Part shown: positions 54,601 to 63,747 of the stretch, piece by piece
Position numbering within the stretch: the stretch's first letter is position 1
Layout: every line of letters begins with the position of its first letter
Source of the DNA: JAJZXY01 sp046706185
GTDB lineage: Archaea > Thermoplasmatota > Thermoplasmata > Sysuiplasmatales > Sysuiplasmataceae
Reading direction: 5' to 3'
NCBI GenBank assembly: GCA_046706185.1
Contig: JBJKPR010000034.1
Location: forward strand, 10,721-74,720
DNA: 64,000 nt
The notes under the pieces: generated by a model
What the model was told of the DNA's origin: nothing
The model's database searches: none
The model's input: the letters and a program-made list of their open reading frames with translations, nothing else
Translations under genes and position numbers: made by a program

Positions 54601-55517
54601 ATGTATGCCGGATCCAGTCCAACTGTCATGTTTGCAACGACGGTCCTCGAGGTGACATTCAACACAGACACGAGTTCAGGGGTAACGGCGGTGAAGTATA
54701 TGTTGCCGTTAGCGGGGGCGTAGACAGCGTCGAAAGGATAGTTCGGCAAGCTTATGCTGTAATCAACGTAATAGTAGGTCATGTTGATGGCTGATATGTT
54801 GCTCGAACCGTAATCCACGACATAGACGTGCTGGGTAAAGGGGTCGTACATGATCGCTGTGGGGTATGAGCCAACGGCGATGTTCAGTAGAATTGTGTTG
54901 GTGGCCGGGTTTATCACGGAAACGATATTGGCGTACTCATCGGAGACGAATATATTGCCGTCGCCCGGAATGTATGAAATGTAATAATCACCGGAACCGA
55001 CCATGATCGATGCAACAACCTTGTTGGTCGTTGTATTGATTACAGATACATTACTCGACATCGCATTCGCGACATATATGCAACCGTTTTCGGGGTCGAA
55101 TGCCATTTCCGATGGCTGGTTGCCGACCCTGATGAACGCAACCTGACTCAGGGTCGTCGCGTTGAGCACAGTCACAAAAGAGGAAGCAGACTCAGAGATG
55201 TAGACCGCTCCCGCGGAAGGCACGTACAGCACGTCCGCAGGCGTGAGCCCGTTGCCGCCTATCAAGTTGCCGGCCTCCAGGGTATTGTTGAGAAGGAAAA
55301 GGGTCTGCTTCACGCTAGTTGCAGGAACATTCGGTTGATTTGAAACGGGAAGCTTCGCGGGTGTATTCGCACCGATCGCTGGAATCCAGCCAGGTGAACT
55401 GCCTGTTGCGTTGTTTTCTCCGCCTGTCGGCGAAAGGTGCTGCAGAGGGGTCACAGATAGGCTCGCGGCCAGCATTACGGCGATTATGATTGCACATTTG
55501 ATCCTTGAGGCAGTCAC
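51693..55517 (-). CDS. Giant surface protein: YVTN beta-propeller repeats plus GLPSG-type repeats, C-terminal membrane anchor
   Basis: A 1274-residue secreted protein. After a signal peptide (basic TASRIK, then a hydrophobic run AIIIAVMLAASLSV) come about fourteen YVTN-type repeats of roughly 43 residues, seen as YDPANGYIYVAN- and VVNTSTN-like units, forming one or two propellers. Then seven modules of about 80 residues each begin with a GLPAG/GLPSG/GLQAG-x-W motif (for example FTESGLPSGIAWFVN), as in thermopsin-associated archaeal surface proteins. A membrane helix (MLYLLTGIVLVVAVAGVAIAL) and RRKKS end the protein. Many NxS/T sites suggest N-glycosylation. GTG 55517 is chosen since ATG 55595 adds a long polar stretch before the signal peptide. 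Confidence 0.9.
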   Translation of the reverse strand: MTASRIKCAIIIAVMLAASLSVTPLQHLSPTGGENNATGSSPGWIPAIGANTPAKLPVSNQPNVPATSVKQTLFLLNNTLEAGNLIGGNGLTPADVLYVPSAGAVYISESASSFVTVLNATTLSQVAFIRVGNQPSEMAFDPENGCIYVANAMSSNVSVINTTTNKVVASIMVGSGDYYISYIPGDGNIFVSDEYANIVSVINPATNTILLNIAVGSYPTAIMYDPFTQHVYVVDYGSSNISAINMTYYYVDYSISLPNYPFDAVYAPANGNIYFTAVTPELVSVLNVTSRTVVANMTVGLDPAYIAYDPASGTVYVANSNSNNISVIDTSTNTVSASVNVGVNPAGMAVDAASGSLLIAESASNNISVVNTSTNQLTGSVRVGMTPVAVAFDVTNGQVYVANTITNNVSVVNASTGKAVSSVYVGGTPAGIACDPADSTIYVTNSGNSNVSVIDGSTNKVVATVPVGYEPHGIVFDPANGNIYVANVYSDDISVINTTTNTVTATIATGNYTVGLAYDPANGYIYASGQAIFGHGAVWAINTSSNAIVSMVNVGYGPGGMAYDPVSGYLYVANAGGYNVSVVNTVTNTVDRTVNVSSNPLSIVYDPADACVYAVNEYTGNISVIYTGTNSVVASVSVGNQPEALAYDSTSNYVYCANYGSGTLSTITSGTIQGYSVNVTESGLPAGTEWSAMVAGVDHSSNTQYISFYEFNGTYNYSVQSAGNYTASPSSGTLSVNGPGATLNVTFAIQVVYNATYQVTLVENGLPAGTSWYVNLSNGQNITVSASASTVVQEQNGTYGYIASSSNTSWTCPPGNFVVNGSAMTVQLYFATNEYTVTMTENGLPAGTVWYFNVTGGISVASGSSSASLQEQNGTYGYTVSSSDRTYAPSQASGTFTVNGLNITLTDSFVEVTYSVAFTESGLPSGIAWFVNITGGGSFSSSTSTISFAEPNGTYSYIIGTADNAYAANGGSFAVNGASVSAAAQFNPVTYSVRVSETGLPSGTEWWWNISGGSSFFSSGTSIQTSFSNGTYSFTASSANSQYSPSQPSGTFAVSGSPISLSVAFSSVAGGPPYATTFTEAGLPAGSEWFVNLTNGQSFSSTTSNIAFSEPNGSYRYIIGTNNTEFEAAGGVFNVTGAPATVAVYFSEVTYAVTFAETGLQAGTSWSATLNGVNKSSTSSTIVFAEPNGTYSYTIGQIGGYNESTTSGTLAVHGSSVSEPVSFTQQTGTQTHKNQTATGGGLLPVGDMLYLLTGIVLVVAVAGVAIALSRRKKS

Positions 55518-55595
55518 GCTTCTCTCTTTCCCCCTGGTAGGATTGAAAAACCAATTGCTGTCACATTCAAAATCGGACCTGCGGCTGCTTCCCAT

Positions 55596-55919
55596 TGCAC
55601 ATCAACACTCCGCTTCGCCATGGCTGGCTCGCACACCAGGCAAATGCGGTGGCAAACTGTGAGGCGGAGAATATCAAGCTGTCGCTATGATTTTCAATTA
55701 ATATAAAATGATGAAAAGAAATTTGTTACCAATTTCGCCGCCGGCCCCTTCCTCCGGATCCAGTCGCAATTGTGAAGAGTAATGGAGCGTTACCTTGTGG
55801 AAGAGAGCGCTTCAAACCTCAAATGCGCATTGTCTTTCACCCGGTATGGATCAAGTCGGGCAGGCATGCGATTGCCTGGACCGGGCATTTTGCCAGCATG
55901 CTTCACGAGCTGAAGCAGG
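55596..55919. other. Intergenic with promoter for the surface-protein gene
   Basis: 324 bases between two minus-strand genes. ATATAAAA at 55701-55708 reads TTTTATAT on the minus strand and is a likely TATA box, giving a leader of about 80 to 160 bases. No gene is recognised. Confidence 0.45.
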
Positions 55920-58900
55920 CTACTTCCTCCTGTCCCTGTCCCATCTTAGCAGCACCGCTGCCATCACCACAGCAGCATCCCCTATGATCACATAGACGTA
56001 CCAGGGAACCGTGAAGGGCTGTGGCGGGGCGGGAGCGGGCGAAGGCGCGGGTAGCGGTGGTGCCGGAGCCGCGACGCTCGGCAGATAGGCCCATTCCATG
56101 ACAGGATCTCCCTGCAGTCCGTAGACTGTCAGTATCACCGAAAATGTGCCGTTGATGGTCGAAAGCGCAATGCTGAAGTTGGGATACATCGTTCCGTTCA
56201 CGTATACCTTGCTGCTCATGATGTCAGACACTGTAGCGTTCTTTATCTGCGAATAGGGAATCTGCACGACCAGCGTTCCGCTGACGGATGCATTGAAATC
56301 AACCGATATGTTTCCGTTTCCGTCTGTCAGGTTGGAGACAGTGAGGTTGTATCCTGAAGCTGTAATGTTAGACGTGACAACCACGGACTGTGCCGGCGGT
56401 TCCTTTGCAAGGTTGAAGTTGAGTGTCAGGTCAGATGTGACATCAATGCTTCCCGTGGATGGGAAATACCCGCTGTCTGCGACTGAGTAGTTGTAGTTCC
56501 CGGCTGGCAGGCTGATGACGTAGAAGCCAGTGGAGTTTACGTAGGCCGTATACGAGCCGAACATCACGGATGAGTTGCTTGGGTCGACTGTTCCGGAAAT
56601 TGTGTATGACTGGTTCACCCTCTGGAGTGTGACATTAAGGTAAGTCACCTGGCCGTTAGATATATTCACCAGATAGTTCTCTGAGGCGTATCCCTGTGCT
56701 TCCACCGACACGTAGTAGCTTCCGGTTGGAAGCGACTGGTCGAACTGACCGTTCGTCACTGAAACGCTGATTCCGCTTGCGCTTATGTAGGCGTTTGCAG
56801 GATAGACCGTACCCGCGAGATAGCCGAAGGTCGTAAGCGGTATCAGGGTTATGTTTACATAGTAGGTGGATGGCCCGAAGTAGAACAGGTCAGTGAATGT
56901 CTGGTAGCCGCTCCTGGAGACGTTTATGAAATGATAGCCCTGCTGCAGCGAAAGGACAAGAGGCACGCTGCCGTAGGCCGTTGCCACACCGTCTACGGTC
57001 AATGTTGCACTTGGCGTATGAACATCGAGGTACACGGTGGCATTCTTTGAATAGACAACTGGTATGTTTAGCGACGAGCCTGCAACAGTGAGGCCCCCAG
57101 AAAGAGCAACGCTGTATCCGCGCAAACCTTGGACCTGGTATGCGTAGGAACCATTCTCCTCGCTGAAGGTTATAGAGCCCGTTGTGCTGCTCTGCGTAAC
57201 ACCCAGAACTGTAACATTCCATTCGGTGCCTGAAGGCAATCCTGTTTCAGAGAAGACAACCGGATATGTGACCTTCACGAATGTTATCGAAACAGTCAGG
57301 CTGCCACCGTTCACTGTGAAGTCACCAGTGTAAACGGGCTTGAATGTCTTATTCGATGAGGCGACTGAGAAACTGAAAGTGCCGTTGAAGAGGCTCGCCG
57401 TATATGTGACAGTGGAAGAACTAAGCGGCCCCGATGAATGAATGCCTGTGATGTTAACGTACCACTGGCTGTTTGAGCCAAGCCCGGTCTCGCTGAAAAC
57501 AACAGTGTATGTAGGTTTGCCCGTAAATGACACGTCTATAGACACCCGACCGCCTGAGACGTTGAAACTGCCAGAGGGCGGAATGTTGAAGCTCAAGTTC
57601 GAGGTCGACACAGTGTATGCATACGTCCCGTTTGTCATCGGTACGGAATAAGTCGACCCGTAAACTGGCCCAGAAGAAAAGTGACCTGTGAAGTTCACGA
57701 ACCAGGGAGAACCGGACGGAAGACCGGTCTGGTTGAACTCGACCGTATACTCGTTGTAGGCAAGAACGTTGAAAAGCACATCCCCGCCAGAGCCATAGAC
57801 TCCGTTTTCCTCATACTGGACAATCCTTGAAAAGTTCAGCTTGCTCGACAGTATGAGGACTGTCGGCTGCTGATACAGGTAGACGTAGAATGTCATGTTT
57901 ATGAGCATTTCGTTCATGGCCTGGAACCAGCGCTGAGCCTGTGGCATGTCATTTACCGTTGCGTTCTGGTAATCGTTGATCATTGAGGTCATGTTGTCAG
58001 CCTGCTTAACCATCTGCGGCTGACCCATCAGCTGGTTTGAAGGATTGCCATTGAACCAGTAGGGTGTCATGGCGTTCGGACCGGGATATGCGCTCGAGTT
58101 GACGGGCAGGGCCATGGGTCCAAGGTAGTCAGTCGGATACGGATAGTCCGGAGCCCAGCCGAGTTCGTATATGGGAAACGGATCCAGTCCCTGGGACATG
58201 CTGCTTATTAGCGCATAAAATGAAGCGGGAATCACGGCGTACTGGAACCCTGGAATCACCTGCTGCATGTAGCTGCCCCAGCTGATTGCGCCCTCGAGCG
58301 TCGCCTGGTCTCCGATGAATGTGAATATTGGAACGTTGAGCGGCTTGCCGTTGTAAAGGTCAACTCCGCCGGTTGAACTGTATGATATGCCCATCGCTGA
58401 ACCCATCGAACTGTTTACAAACCCGGCCCAGAGCGTCTGGGCAACTGTCAGGTTGAAATAGGGGACTCCGACCGTAGTGCTGTTCAGGTCCGATATGCTC
58501 TGGTTGTAAAGCATGCCCGCCGGAAGCATTCCAGCGTACTTGGTTGCAAAGGAGATATTTCTCAATGGGCGGCCAATCTGCTGGTTCAGGTACTGGTCGT
58601 ACTGGAAGGCGTAGGCAAACGTCCGCCTCACAGTAAGACTGTCGAAGAACACAGGGGGAAGGTTGGCAGCGGAGTAGTATCCCTGAAGGAGCGTAAGATT
58701 GACCAGGGCGTTGAAGTTGAACCAGAAAAGGCTGAGTGTTGGAAATGAATCCACGACTGCCCTGCTCCCGTTCATTATTGATTGCGTTTGTTGCCAGTCT
58801 GCCGGTGAAAGTATTCCCGATGAAATTGACCCTACATATCCGAGCTTAAATTTGAGAAACGACCCGTAGGGGCTCGTCGTGTACAGTATCATGATGTTTC

Positions 58901-60632
58901 CTATCGAGGCTGCCGGTGCCCACTCGGTCCCATTTGCAGCTGCAGGTGGATGGTAGTTTGCGTTTGCCTCTAGATACATGATGTTTCCAGGCATGTTGTA
59001 TTCAAGAACATAGGGGCCATCGGACATGACATGCGTATACAAGTATGGGTTTGTCTGACCGCTATTGCCGTATTTCATGTAATCCGTAAACCCTGCCGGC
59101 GAGAAGTTCAATCCCTCGCCATGCGCATATGTCCAGTTTGCGTCCGAGACAAACACACCGGGGGAAGACATGTACTGGAAAAGAAGCGTGGGCGGCGTCG
59201 GGTGCTGCAGGTAGAGGGTGAGTGTATCCGAAGCGTTGCTCCATGTCACATTGTTTGTAATGTTCTGAAAGCTGTTTGACTGATAGTAGTTTCCAGGGAG
59301 AAGCGCCTGGGCAAGTATCCATCCGGGAGTGCCTGGCGAGCCGCCGACAAACAGGAGGTCTCTGATAATGCTGAAGGCGGCATCCCACGAGTTGACCTGA
59401 GTCCCGTCCTGCCAGGTCGCGTTGCTCCTTATGGTGAAAGTGTAGACCTGCAGCGGGGCATAAGTCACGCTACTTGATGTCCAGGCTCCGTTTACGTACT
59501 CGCTTATTGTCCTTGTAACCGACACATTGTTTATACCATTCCCGGGGGTTGGGAGAGCCGAGGCAAGCTCCGGGAAGTAGGCTGATGTGCTGGAGCCCTC
59601 CTCTCCAACAAGCTCCTGCATAGTATTCATCAGTATCTCATTTGGAACAGTATTGTAAGCAATCTGGGGGTCAAGAGTATAGTTTCCGTTTGTCGGTTCT
59701 ATGCGGTTGAAGAACTGCCCTGCGTAGTTCTCAAAAAGGGCTGATGAAGCGTTCACCACAAAATCCCACACGGCCGTTGCATTCTGCCTGATACCGCCCA
59801 GCGCGCCGGTTGACTGGTTCACCAGCGCCGTAGCCGTGTAAAGCTTCAGCTGGTAAAACCCTGCCTTGAGGCTAGTCATGTTGTAGTAGCTTGCGGCGGC
59901 CGGAAATCCGTAGGCGCCGGCCGACGAATTGAATGAATAGCCAAACTCCTTTGAAGCGTAGAGTGCATAGTTGCCGTTGATGCCGGCCCTGTCCACCACC
60001 AGATACTGGTTGTAGACCTGATAGACATCCTGACCGCTGATACCGATGCTGCTGACAGGTGCACTGTTGTAGTAGATGCAAAAGGATGCATTGCTCCCCG
60101 GTGTCTTGATGAACCCGCCCATCGTGTCCATGAGCATGCCAAGAGATGCATTCTGGCTCATATGCGTGTCAAGGACCTGGACTGGAATCATGTCATTTGT
60201 TCCCGCATATGGGCCAGATGGATAGTTTATGGTATACCAAATCATGTAGTAGCCAGGACTCTTGAAAACATGCGAGACGCTGATTACTGTGCTTGTCCCG
60301 CCTGGCTGGACAAATGTCGACGTCCCATCGCCAAAGTATACAGTTGCATTATTGAAAGGTCCATTCGTGTTAATGCTGAGGCTGTATGTTGCATTGACGT
60401 CCGTCACGAGCTGTGGCGGCGTGACCGACGGGACAGCATCCACGATTGCGTTCATCCGTCTTCTGTGCCCGGCCGTCGCTCCGCTCCGGGCCGGCTGCAT
60501 GGTTGCAATGGATGAAATGAGCAAAGCCGCAATCGCAAACAGTGCAAGAGCCTTAACAGCAACACGCAGCCTGTGTTTCCGTAGAGCACGATCGCTGTTA
60601 CGCTCAGATATTAACCTGGAGTTTCCGGACAT
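55920..60632 (-). CDS. Membrane-anchored solute-binding protein (SBP_bac_5 type) fused to surface repeats
   Basis: A 1570-residue secreted protein. Residues about 1-45 hold a basic stretch and signal helix (ALALFAIAALLISS). A PKD-like domain (VYFGDGTSTF...HVFKSPGYYMIWYT) follows at about 80-150. The solute-binding domain of the oligopeptide/dipeptide type covers about 270-1000, with the entry motif YTFTIRSNATWQDGTQVNSWDAAFS and the GWAPDYPYPTDYL motif. Three GLPSG-type modules, a PEGA-like module (TVDGVATAYG) and two carboxypeptidase-regulatory-like modules come next, then a membrane helix (WYVYVIIGDAAVVMAAVLL) and RWDRDRRK. ATG 60632 has GGTGGGG upstream. No permease or ATPase gene of an Opp/Dpp transporter is adjacent. 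Confidence 0.9.
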   Translation of the reverse strand: MSGNSRLISERNSDRALRKHRLRVAVKALALFAIAALLISSIATMQPARSGATAGHRRRMNAIVDAVPSVTPPQLVTDVNATYSLSINTNGPFNNATVYFGDGTSTFVQPGGTSTVISVSHVFKSPGYYMIWYTINYPSGPYAGTNDMIPVQVLDTHMSQNASLGMLMDTMGGFIKTPGSNASFCIYYNSAPVSSIGISGQDVYQVYNQYLVVDRAGINGNYALYASKEFGYSFNSSAGAYGFPAAASYYNMTSLKAGFYQLKLYTATALVNQSTGALGGIRQNATAVWDFVVNASSALFENYAGQFFNRIEPTNGNYTLDPQIAYNTVPNEILMNTMQELVGEEGSSTSAYFPELASALPTPGNGINNVSVTRTISEYVNGAWTSSSVTYAPLQVYTFTIRSNATWQDGTQVNSWDAAFSIIRDLLFVGGSPGTPGWILAQALLPGNYYQSNSFQNITNNVTWSNASDTLTLYLQHPTPPTLLFQYMSSPGVFVSDANWTYAHGEGLNFSPAGFTDYMKYGNSGQTNPYLYTHVMSDGPYVLEYNMPGNIMYLEANANYHPPAAANGTEWAPAASIGNIMILYTTSPYGSFLKFKLGYVGSISSGILSPADWQQTQSIMNGSRAVVDSFPTLSLFWFNFNALVNLTLLQGYYSAANLPPVFFDSLTVRRTFAYAFQYDQYLNQQIGRPLRNISFATKYAGMLPAGMLYNQSISDLNSTTVGVPYFNLTVAQTLWAGFVNSSMGSAMGISYSSTGGVDLYNGKPLNVPIFTFIGDQATLEGAISWGSYMQQVIPGFQYAVIPASFYALISSMSQGLDPFPIYELGWAPDYPYPTDYLGPMALPVNSSAYPGPNAMTPYWFNGNPSNQLMGQPQMVKQADNMTSMINDYQNATVNDMPQAQRWFQAMNEMLINMTFYVYLYQQPTVLILSSKLNFSRIVQYEENGVYGSGGDVLFNVLAYNEYTVEFNQTGLPSGSPWFVNFTGHFSSGPVYGSTYSVPMTNGTYAYTVSTSNLSFNIPPSGSFNVSGGRVSIDVSFTGKPTYTVVFSETGLGSNSQWYVNITGIHSSGPLSSSTVTYTASLFNGTFSFSVASSNKTFKPVYTGDFTVNGGSLTVSITFVKVTYPVVFSETGLPSGTEWNVTVLGVTQSSTTGSITFSEENGSYAYQVQGLRGYSVALSGGLTVAGSSLNIPVVYSKNATVYLDVHTPSATLTVDGVATAYGSVPLVLSLQQGYHFINVSRSGYQTFTDLFYFGPSTYYVNITLIPLTTFGYLAGTVYPANAYISASGISVSVTNGQFDQSLPTGSYYVSVEAQGYASENYLVNISNGQVTYLNVTLQRVNQSYTISGTVDPSNSSVMFGSYTAYVNSTGFYVISLPAGNYNYSVADSGYFPSTGSIDVTSDLTLNFNLAKEPPAQSVVVTSNITASGYNLTVSNLTDGNGNISVDFNASVSGTLVVQIPYSQIKNATVSDIMSSKVYVNGTMYPNFSIALSTINGTFSVILTVYGLQGDPVMEWAYLPSVAAPAPPLPAPSPAPAPPQPFTVPWYVYVIIGDAAVVMAAVLLRWDRDRRK

Positions 60633-60947
60633 TTGTTTCCCCACCTTTCCGATATCCGGCTCGACCATTCGATTCGGGTACCGACATCGTGTATGAATCT
60701 GACCTGTTATGATACTTTCGTCTTTCATCGCAGCTGGATTTGAGTCCTCAGGTCCTGCGGTTGGCGGCAGAAATCTCCACACATTCGACCCTTTTCCGTC
60801 TACTTCTTGTCAACAGCGGAGCTCATTCTTTGAAGGAGAGCCTTTTCTTTCCCGGATCAAGACAATGTTTGCAGCATGAACGTAATCTGGTTCCGAAGCT
60901 TTATCTCTCATTCGATAATTTGTTCCTGACATAATGGTGGGCGCCAA
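60633..60947. other. Intergenic between divergent genes
   Basis: 315 bases. GCTTTATCTC near 60898-60907 is a plausible TATA box for the methyltransferase gene on the plus strand. The minus-strand open frame reaching 60782 is read here as leader, not protein. Confidence 0.4.
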
Positions 60948-61541
60948 ATGACAACAAGCTTCGTCATTCTTCCCTCTGCCGGGTTTGCGTTCGGTCTGGT
61001 TATTCTTTTCTGGCTGCTTAGCGAATTCATAGGCTCCATATTGCTTCCTGCTCTGCGGAGGGGAGGTGTCAGGATCCAGAGAAGGGCAGTGGGACTGGGA
61101 CTATTGAGCCTGGTCAACTGGATTGTCCTTTTCACCTCTTTTTCTCTCTTCTCACATGTCGCATTCGCGCGACTGCCTGAATGGACTTACTATGCCGGAA
61201 TTTCCGCCATGCTGACTGGGATAGCTGTTAGGCAGTGGGCTATAGCTGTCCTGGGCCGTTTCTTTTCACCCGTTATCGGCGTTCAGGAGAAACAGACTGT
61301 GGTGAAGAGCGGCCCATACAGGCTTGTACGTCATCCATCATATACCGGGCTTTTGCTGATCGAGCTCGGCATAGGTTTGGTGTCTGAGTCATGGGGTTGC
61401 CTGCTCGCGATACTCGCCGGTTTTGCGATAGCTTTTGGCTATCGTATAAGGGTGGAGGAAGGAGTCCTGCTTGCCGAGCTCGGTACAGACTACAGAGATT
61501 ACATGAGACGGACGAAGCGCCTTATCCCCTTCCTTGTCTGA
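60948..61541 (+). CDS. Isoprenylcysteine methyltransferase (ICMT)-like membrane protein
   Basis: A 197-residue membrane protein with four or five helices. The C-terminal catalytic part has the family pattern GPYRLVRHPSYTGLLLIELG, followed by RIRVEEGVLLAELGTDYRDYMRRTKRLIP, in which the His-Pro and Glu residues bind SAM and substrate in ICMT and phospholipid methyltransferases. Archaeal substrates are not known; isoprenoid or lipid methylation is possible. ATG 60948 has GGTGGG about seven bases upstream. It stands alone on the plus strand. Confidence 0.87.
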   Translation: MTTSFVILPSAGFAFGLVILFWLLSEFIGSILLPALRRGGVRIQRRAVGLGLLSLVNWIVLFTSFSLFSHVAFARLPEWTYYAGISAMLTGIAVRQWAIAVLGRFFSPVIGVQEKQTVVKSGPYRLVRHPSYTGLLLIELGIGLVSESWGCLLAILAGFAIAFGYRIRVEEGVLLAELGTDYRDYMRRTKRLIPFLV

Positions 61542-61871
61542 TCCCGAGTTGTCGTGCCAACCGCGGATTGGGCATATCTTCATCCGTGAGCCGATGACCA
61601 AGGCATTCAGTGCCCTGCGATCAACCTTGGGTTATACAACTGTCAGTGCCGATCAGACACTCAATCTGCACACACTGAGCTGTTCTGTCCGTGCCCTTGC
61701 CTGACCGGGGAGGTTGCCCAGTCTTTCAGCCCGTGGCTATGACGCTTCGAGGCTAGCATAACCGGATGACGTATGTTTGAAACCAATGCTGAAGACATCG
61801 ACCCTGCTGCAATCGCCGTTCCCCTGAGAAGCTATTTAGCATCAACCTGAAGATGTATGAGGCGAACGCTC
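61542..61871. other. Intergenic, no gene recognised
   Basis: 330 bases. GCTATTTAGC at 61832-61841 is a weak promoter candidate for the next gene. The inverted words CCAAGG and CCTTGG (about 61598-61630) form a weak hairpin. Confidence 0.35.
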
Positions 61872-62849
61872 ATGCCTAAATCTGCAGTCAACTGGCTTCT
61901 GGAGGGCACTCAGCCTTCGATGCGCTACATGGCGCTCACAAGGTTGCTTGATAGGGGAGAAAGCGACTCTGAAGTTGTTTCAGCAAAGAGAGAAATTCCA
62001 GTAAGGGGATGGGCCGCGCAGATACTGAAAAGGCAACGCCCTGATGGTTCATGGGTGAAAGGGGAGGTGGAACTGTTCCGCCCCGAGTACCTCGCCACTT
62101 ACTACATGCTTCTGATACTCTCCGACCTTGGTATGACGCGCGACGACACTCGAATCGCCAGAGCATCAGAAATGTGGATCGACAAGTGGGCTAGAAAGGA
62201 CGGAGGGTTCGATACAAACCCTGGCGTTACCAGGTCCGAGGCATGCTTCGTGGGCAACACGGCAAGGGCGCTTGTCAAGTTCGGGTATGCAGAGCATCCG
62301 AAGGTGAAGAGAGCTTTCAGGTGGATGGTGGAAAACCAGCATGAGCTCGGCGGATGGGATTGTGCAGGCAAGGGGAGCAATCTTGACACATGGGAGCCAA
62401 TGAGTGCGTTCGCTGTGTATCCACGGAAGTATTGGAACAGAAGCATGAAGGAGACAGTTGAAAAGGGAGCCGAGTTTTTTCTTGAGAGGCATCTTCACAA
62501 GCAGGGAAGCAGATACGAACCATGGTACCGTTTCCATTATCCTGTCCACTACTACTACGATCTTCTCGTTGGTCTGGATTTCATGACCGCACTTGGATAT
62601 TGCGGCGACAGGAGACTGCGATATGCGCTCAAACTGCTGAAGAGCAAGGTGAGGACCGATGGGAGATGGGTAATGGATGCAACACATCCTGATGTCGCAG
62701 GATCAACGCTCGCATTCTTCAAAAGATATTTCAGGGAACATCCAGAACACAGGCCCATACCATTTTCCCTTGAAAAGGCCGGTAGGCCGAGCAAGATGAT
62801 TACTCTGACTGCGCTCTCCGTTCTGAAAAGGGTGGAAGAGGGGGGCTGA
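61872..62849 (+). CDS. Terpenoid-cyclase/prenyltransferase-fold (alpha toroid) protein, copy 2
   Basis: A 325-residue paralogue of the gene at 32065. The two align end to end: MPKSAVNWLLEGTQPS against MTKSAIDWLLENSQPS, the identical NTARALVKFGY block, and the aromatic block RYEPWYRFHYPVHYYYD. It also has the toroid loops RPDGSWVKG, KDGGFDTN and TDGRWVMD. No DxDD or zinc-ligand set is seen, so catalytic activity is uncertain. ATG 61857 is in frame upstream, but comparison with copy 1 favours 61872. The C-terminal PSKMITLTALSVLKRVEE helix is shared. Function unknown. Confidence 0.72.
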   Translation: MPKSAVNWLLEGTQPSMRYMALTRLLDRGESDSEVVSAKREIPVRGWAAQILKRQRPDGSWVKGEVELFRPEYLATYYMLLILSDLGMTRDDTRIARASEMWIDKWARKDGGFDTNPGVTRSEACFVGNTARALVKFGYAEHPKVKRAFRWMVENQHELGGWDCAGKGSNLDTWEPMSAFAVYPRKYWNRSMKETVEKGAEFFLERHLHKQGSRYEPWYRFHYPVHYYYDLLVGLDFMTALGYCGDRRLRYALKLLKSKVRTDGRWVMDATHPDVAGSTLAFFKRYFREHPEHRPIPFSLEKAGRPSKMITLTALSVLKRVEEGG

Positions 62850-63345
62850 GCCGCAGGTGTTGATCGGCCATTGCTGCCTGGGCTGATTGCAGCCTGAAGC
62901 CTAACCCTGCATAGACCAGTAAGGCCAATCATCCATTTCGGCTTCAGCATTGCAGGATGCCTGCTATCCATTATGGCAATGACAGAGTGTCGATGTTTGC
63001 TCTTTCTCCTTCCGCGAATCACGCCCCCACCTGCCACCATTACAACCAGGAGGGCAATCAATTCTATGCCCGTGGTGTTCAGTAATCCCGGGAGGGAGGG
63101 CAGGGATTTGATGAAGTCGTCGCGCTGAAGATTTTCGTGAAGTCCAGCGGGAGTCATTTGACGGATGTGCTTCCGCGTGACTGGTTTGACTTGTAGTTCG
63201 CGGTCTGGCAGACACCGAATGAGGATGCTCCGCTCATCTCATTGAAGGACATCTCACCGGTAGAGGGGAGGGTGTTAGCCTGAAACAGAGTCGGCAGCAG
63301 AGTGGACATTCGTCTGCTGCACACTGTGGCCTCCTGCCGGATTCG
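62850..63345. other. Intergenic, no gene recognised
   Basis: About 500 bases between the convergent toroid gene and VOC gene. Several short open frames exist on the minus strand without family pattern. Confidence 0.35.
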
Positions 63346-63747
63346 TCATGTCTGCTTGGCCGGCCGTTGCGCGAGTTCCCACATGTTGCCCTCAGGGTCC
63401 TCGAAATGCGCGGTTCTCCACCCTTCGGGCAGGGTTCTGGGAGGATGTACGAAGTCAACACCCTTCCCCTTCAGTTCAGCGGACTCCTTGTCCACGTCCT
63501 CCACGAATACTACATAGAGGCTCCTGCTTATGCCTCCAGTCACGGGCAGGATTCTCCCGCTCGGAATTTCCTTTGAGAGAAGCCTGGCCGACTTTATCGC
63601 TAGGACTGGCGCTCCCCTTTCCCCAATGGAAAGGTATGCTTCATCGTCTTCGAGCTGGTCCAGCCTGAACCCCAGTTTCTCGTGGTAGAACAGCGCACAT
63701 TTCCTGACATCTCCAGCGGCGAGAACAAACGCACTTACATGGTCTAT
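63346..63747 (-). CDS. VOC-fold (glyoxalase/bleomycin resistance-like) protein, start uncertain
   Basis: Translation of the open frame from the stop codon at 63763 gives a complete VOC domain of about 133 residues. It starts IDHVSAFVLAAGDVRKCALF, has YHEKLGFRL, then SLYVVFVEDVDKES, and ends with the metal-site strand RTAHFEDPEGNMWEL. The first His, the later His (AHF) and the final Glu (WEL) fit a metal site. No ATG, GTG or TTG lies between the stop and the first conserved residues; the ATA at 63747, ten bases after GAGGGGG, is given as start. The GTG at 63543 would remove the whole first half of the domain. Substrate unknown. Confidence 0.68.
   Translation of the reverse strand: MDHVSAFVLAAGDVRKCALFYHEKLGFRLDQLEDDEAYLSIGERGAPVLAIKSARLLSKEIPSGRILPVTGGISRSLYVVFVEDVDKESAELKGKGVDFVHPPRTLPEGWRTAHFEDPEGNMWELAQRPAKQT

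Noticed and set aside
60633..60782. N-terminal extension of the binding-protein gene
   Set aside because: The signal peptide and a clear ribosome binding site belong to ATG 60632; the extra 50 residues have no function in a secreted protein.
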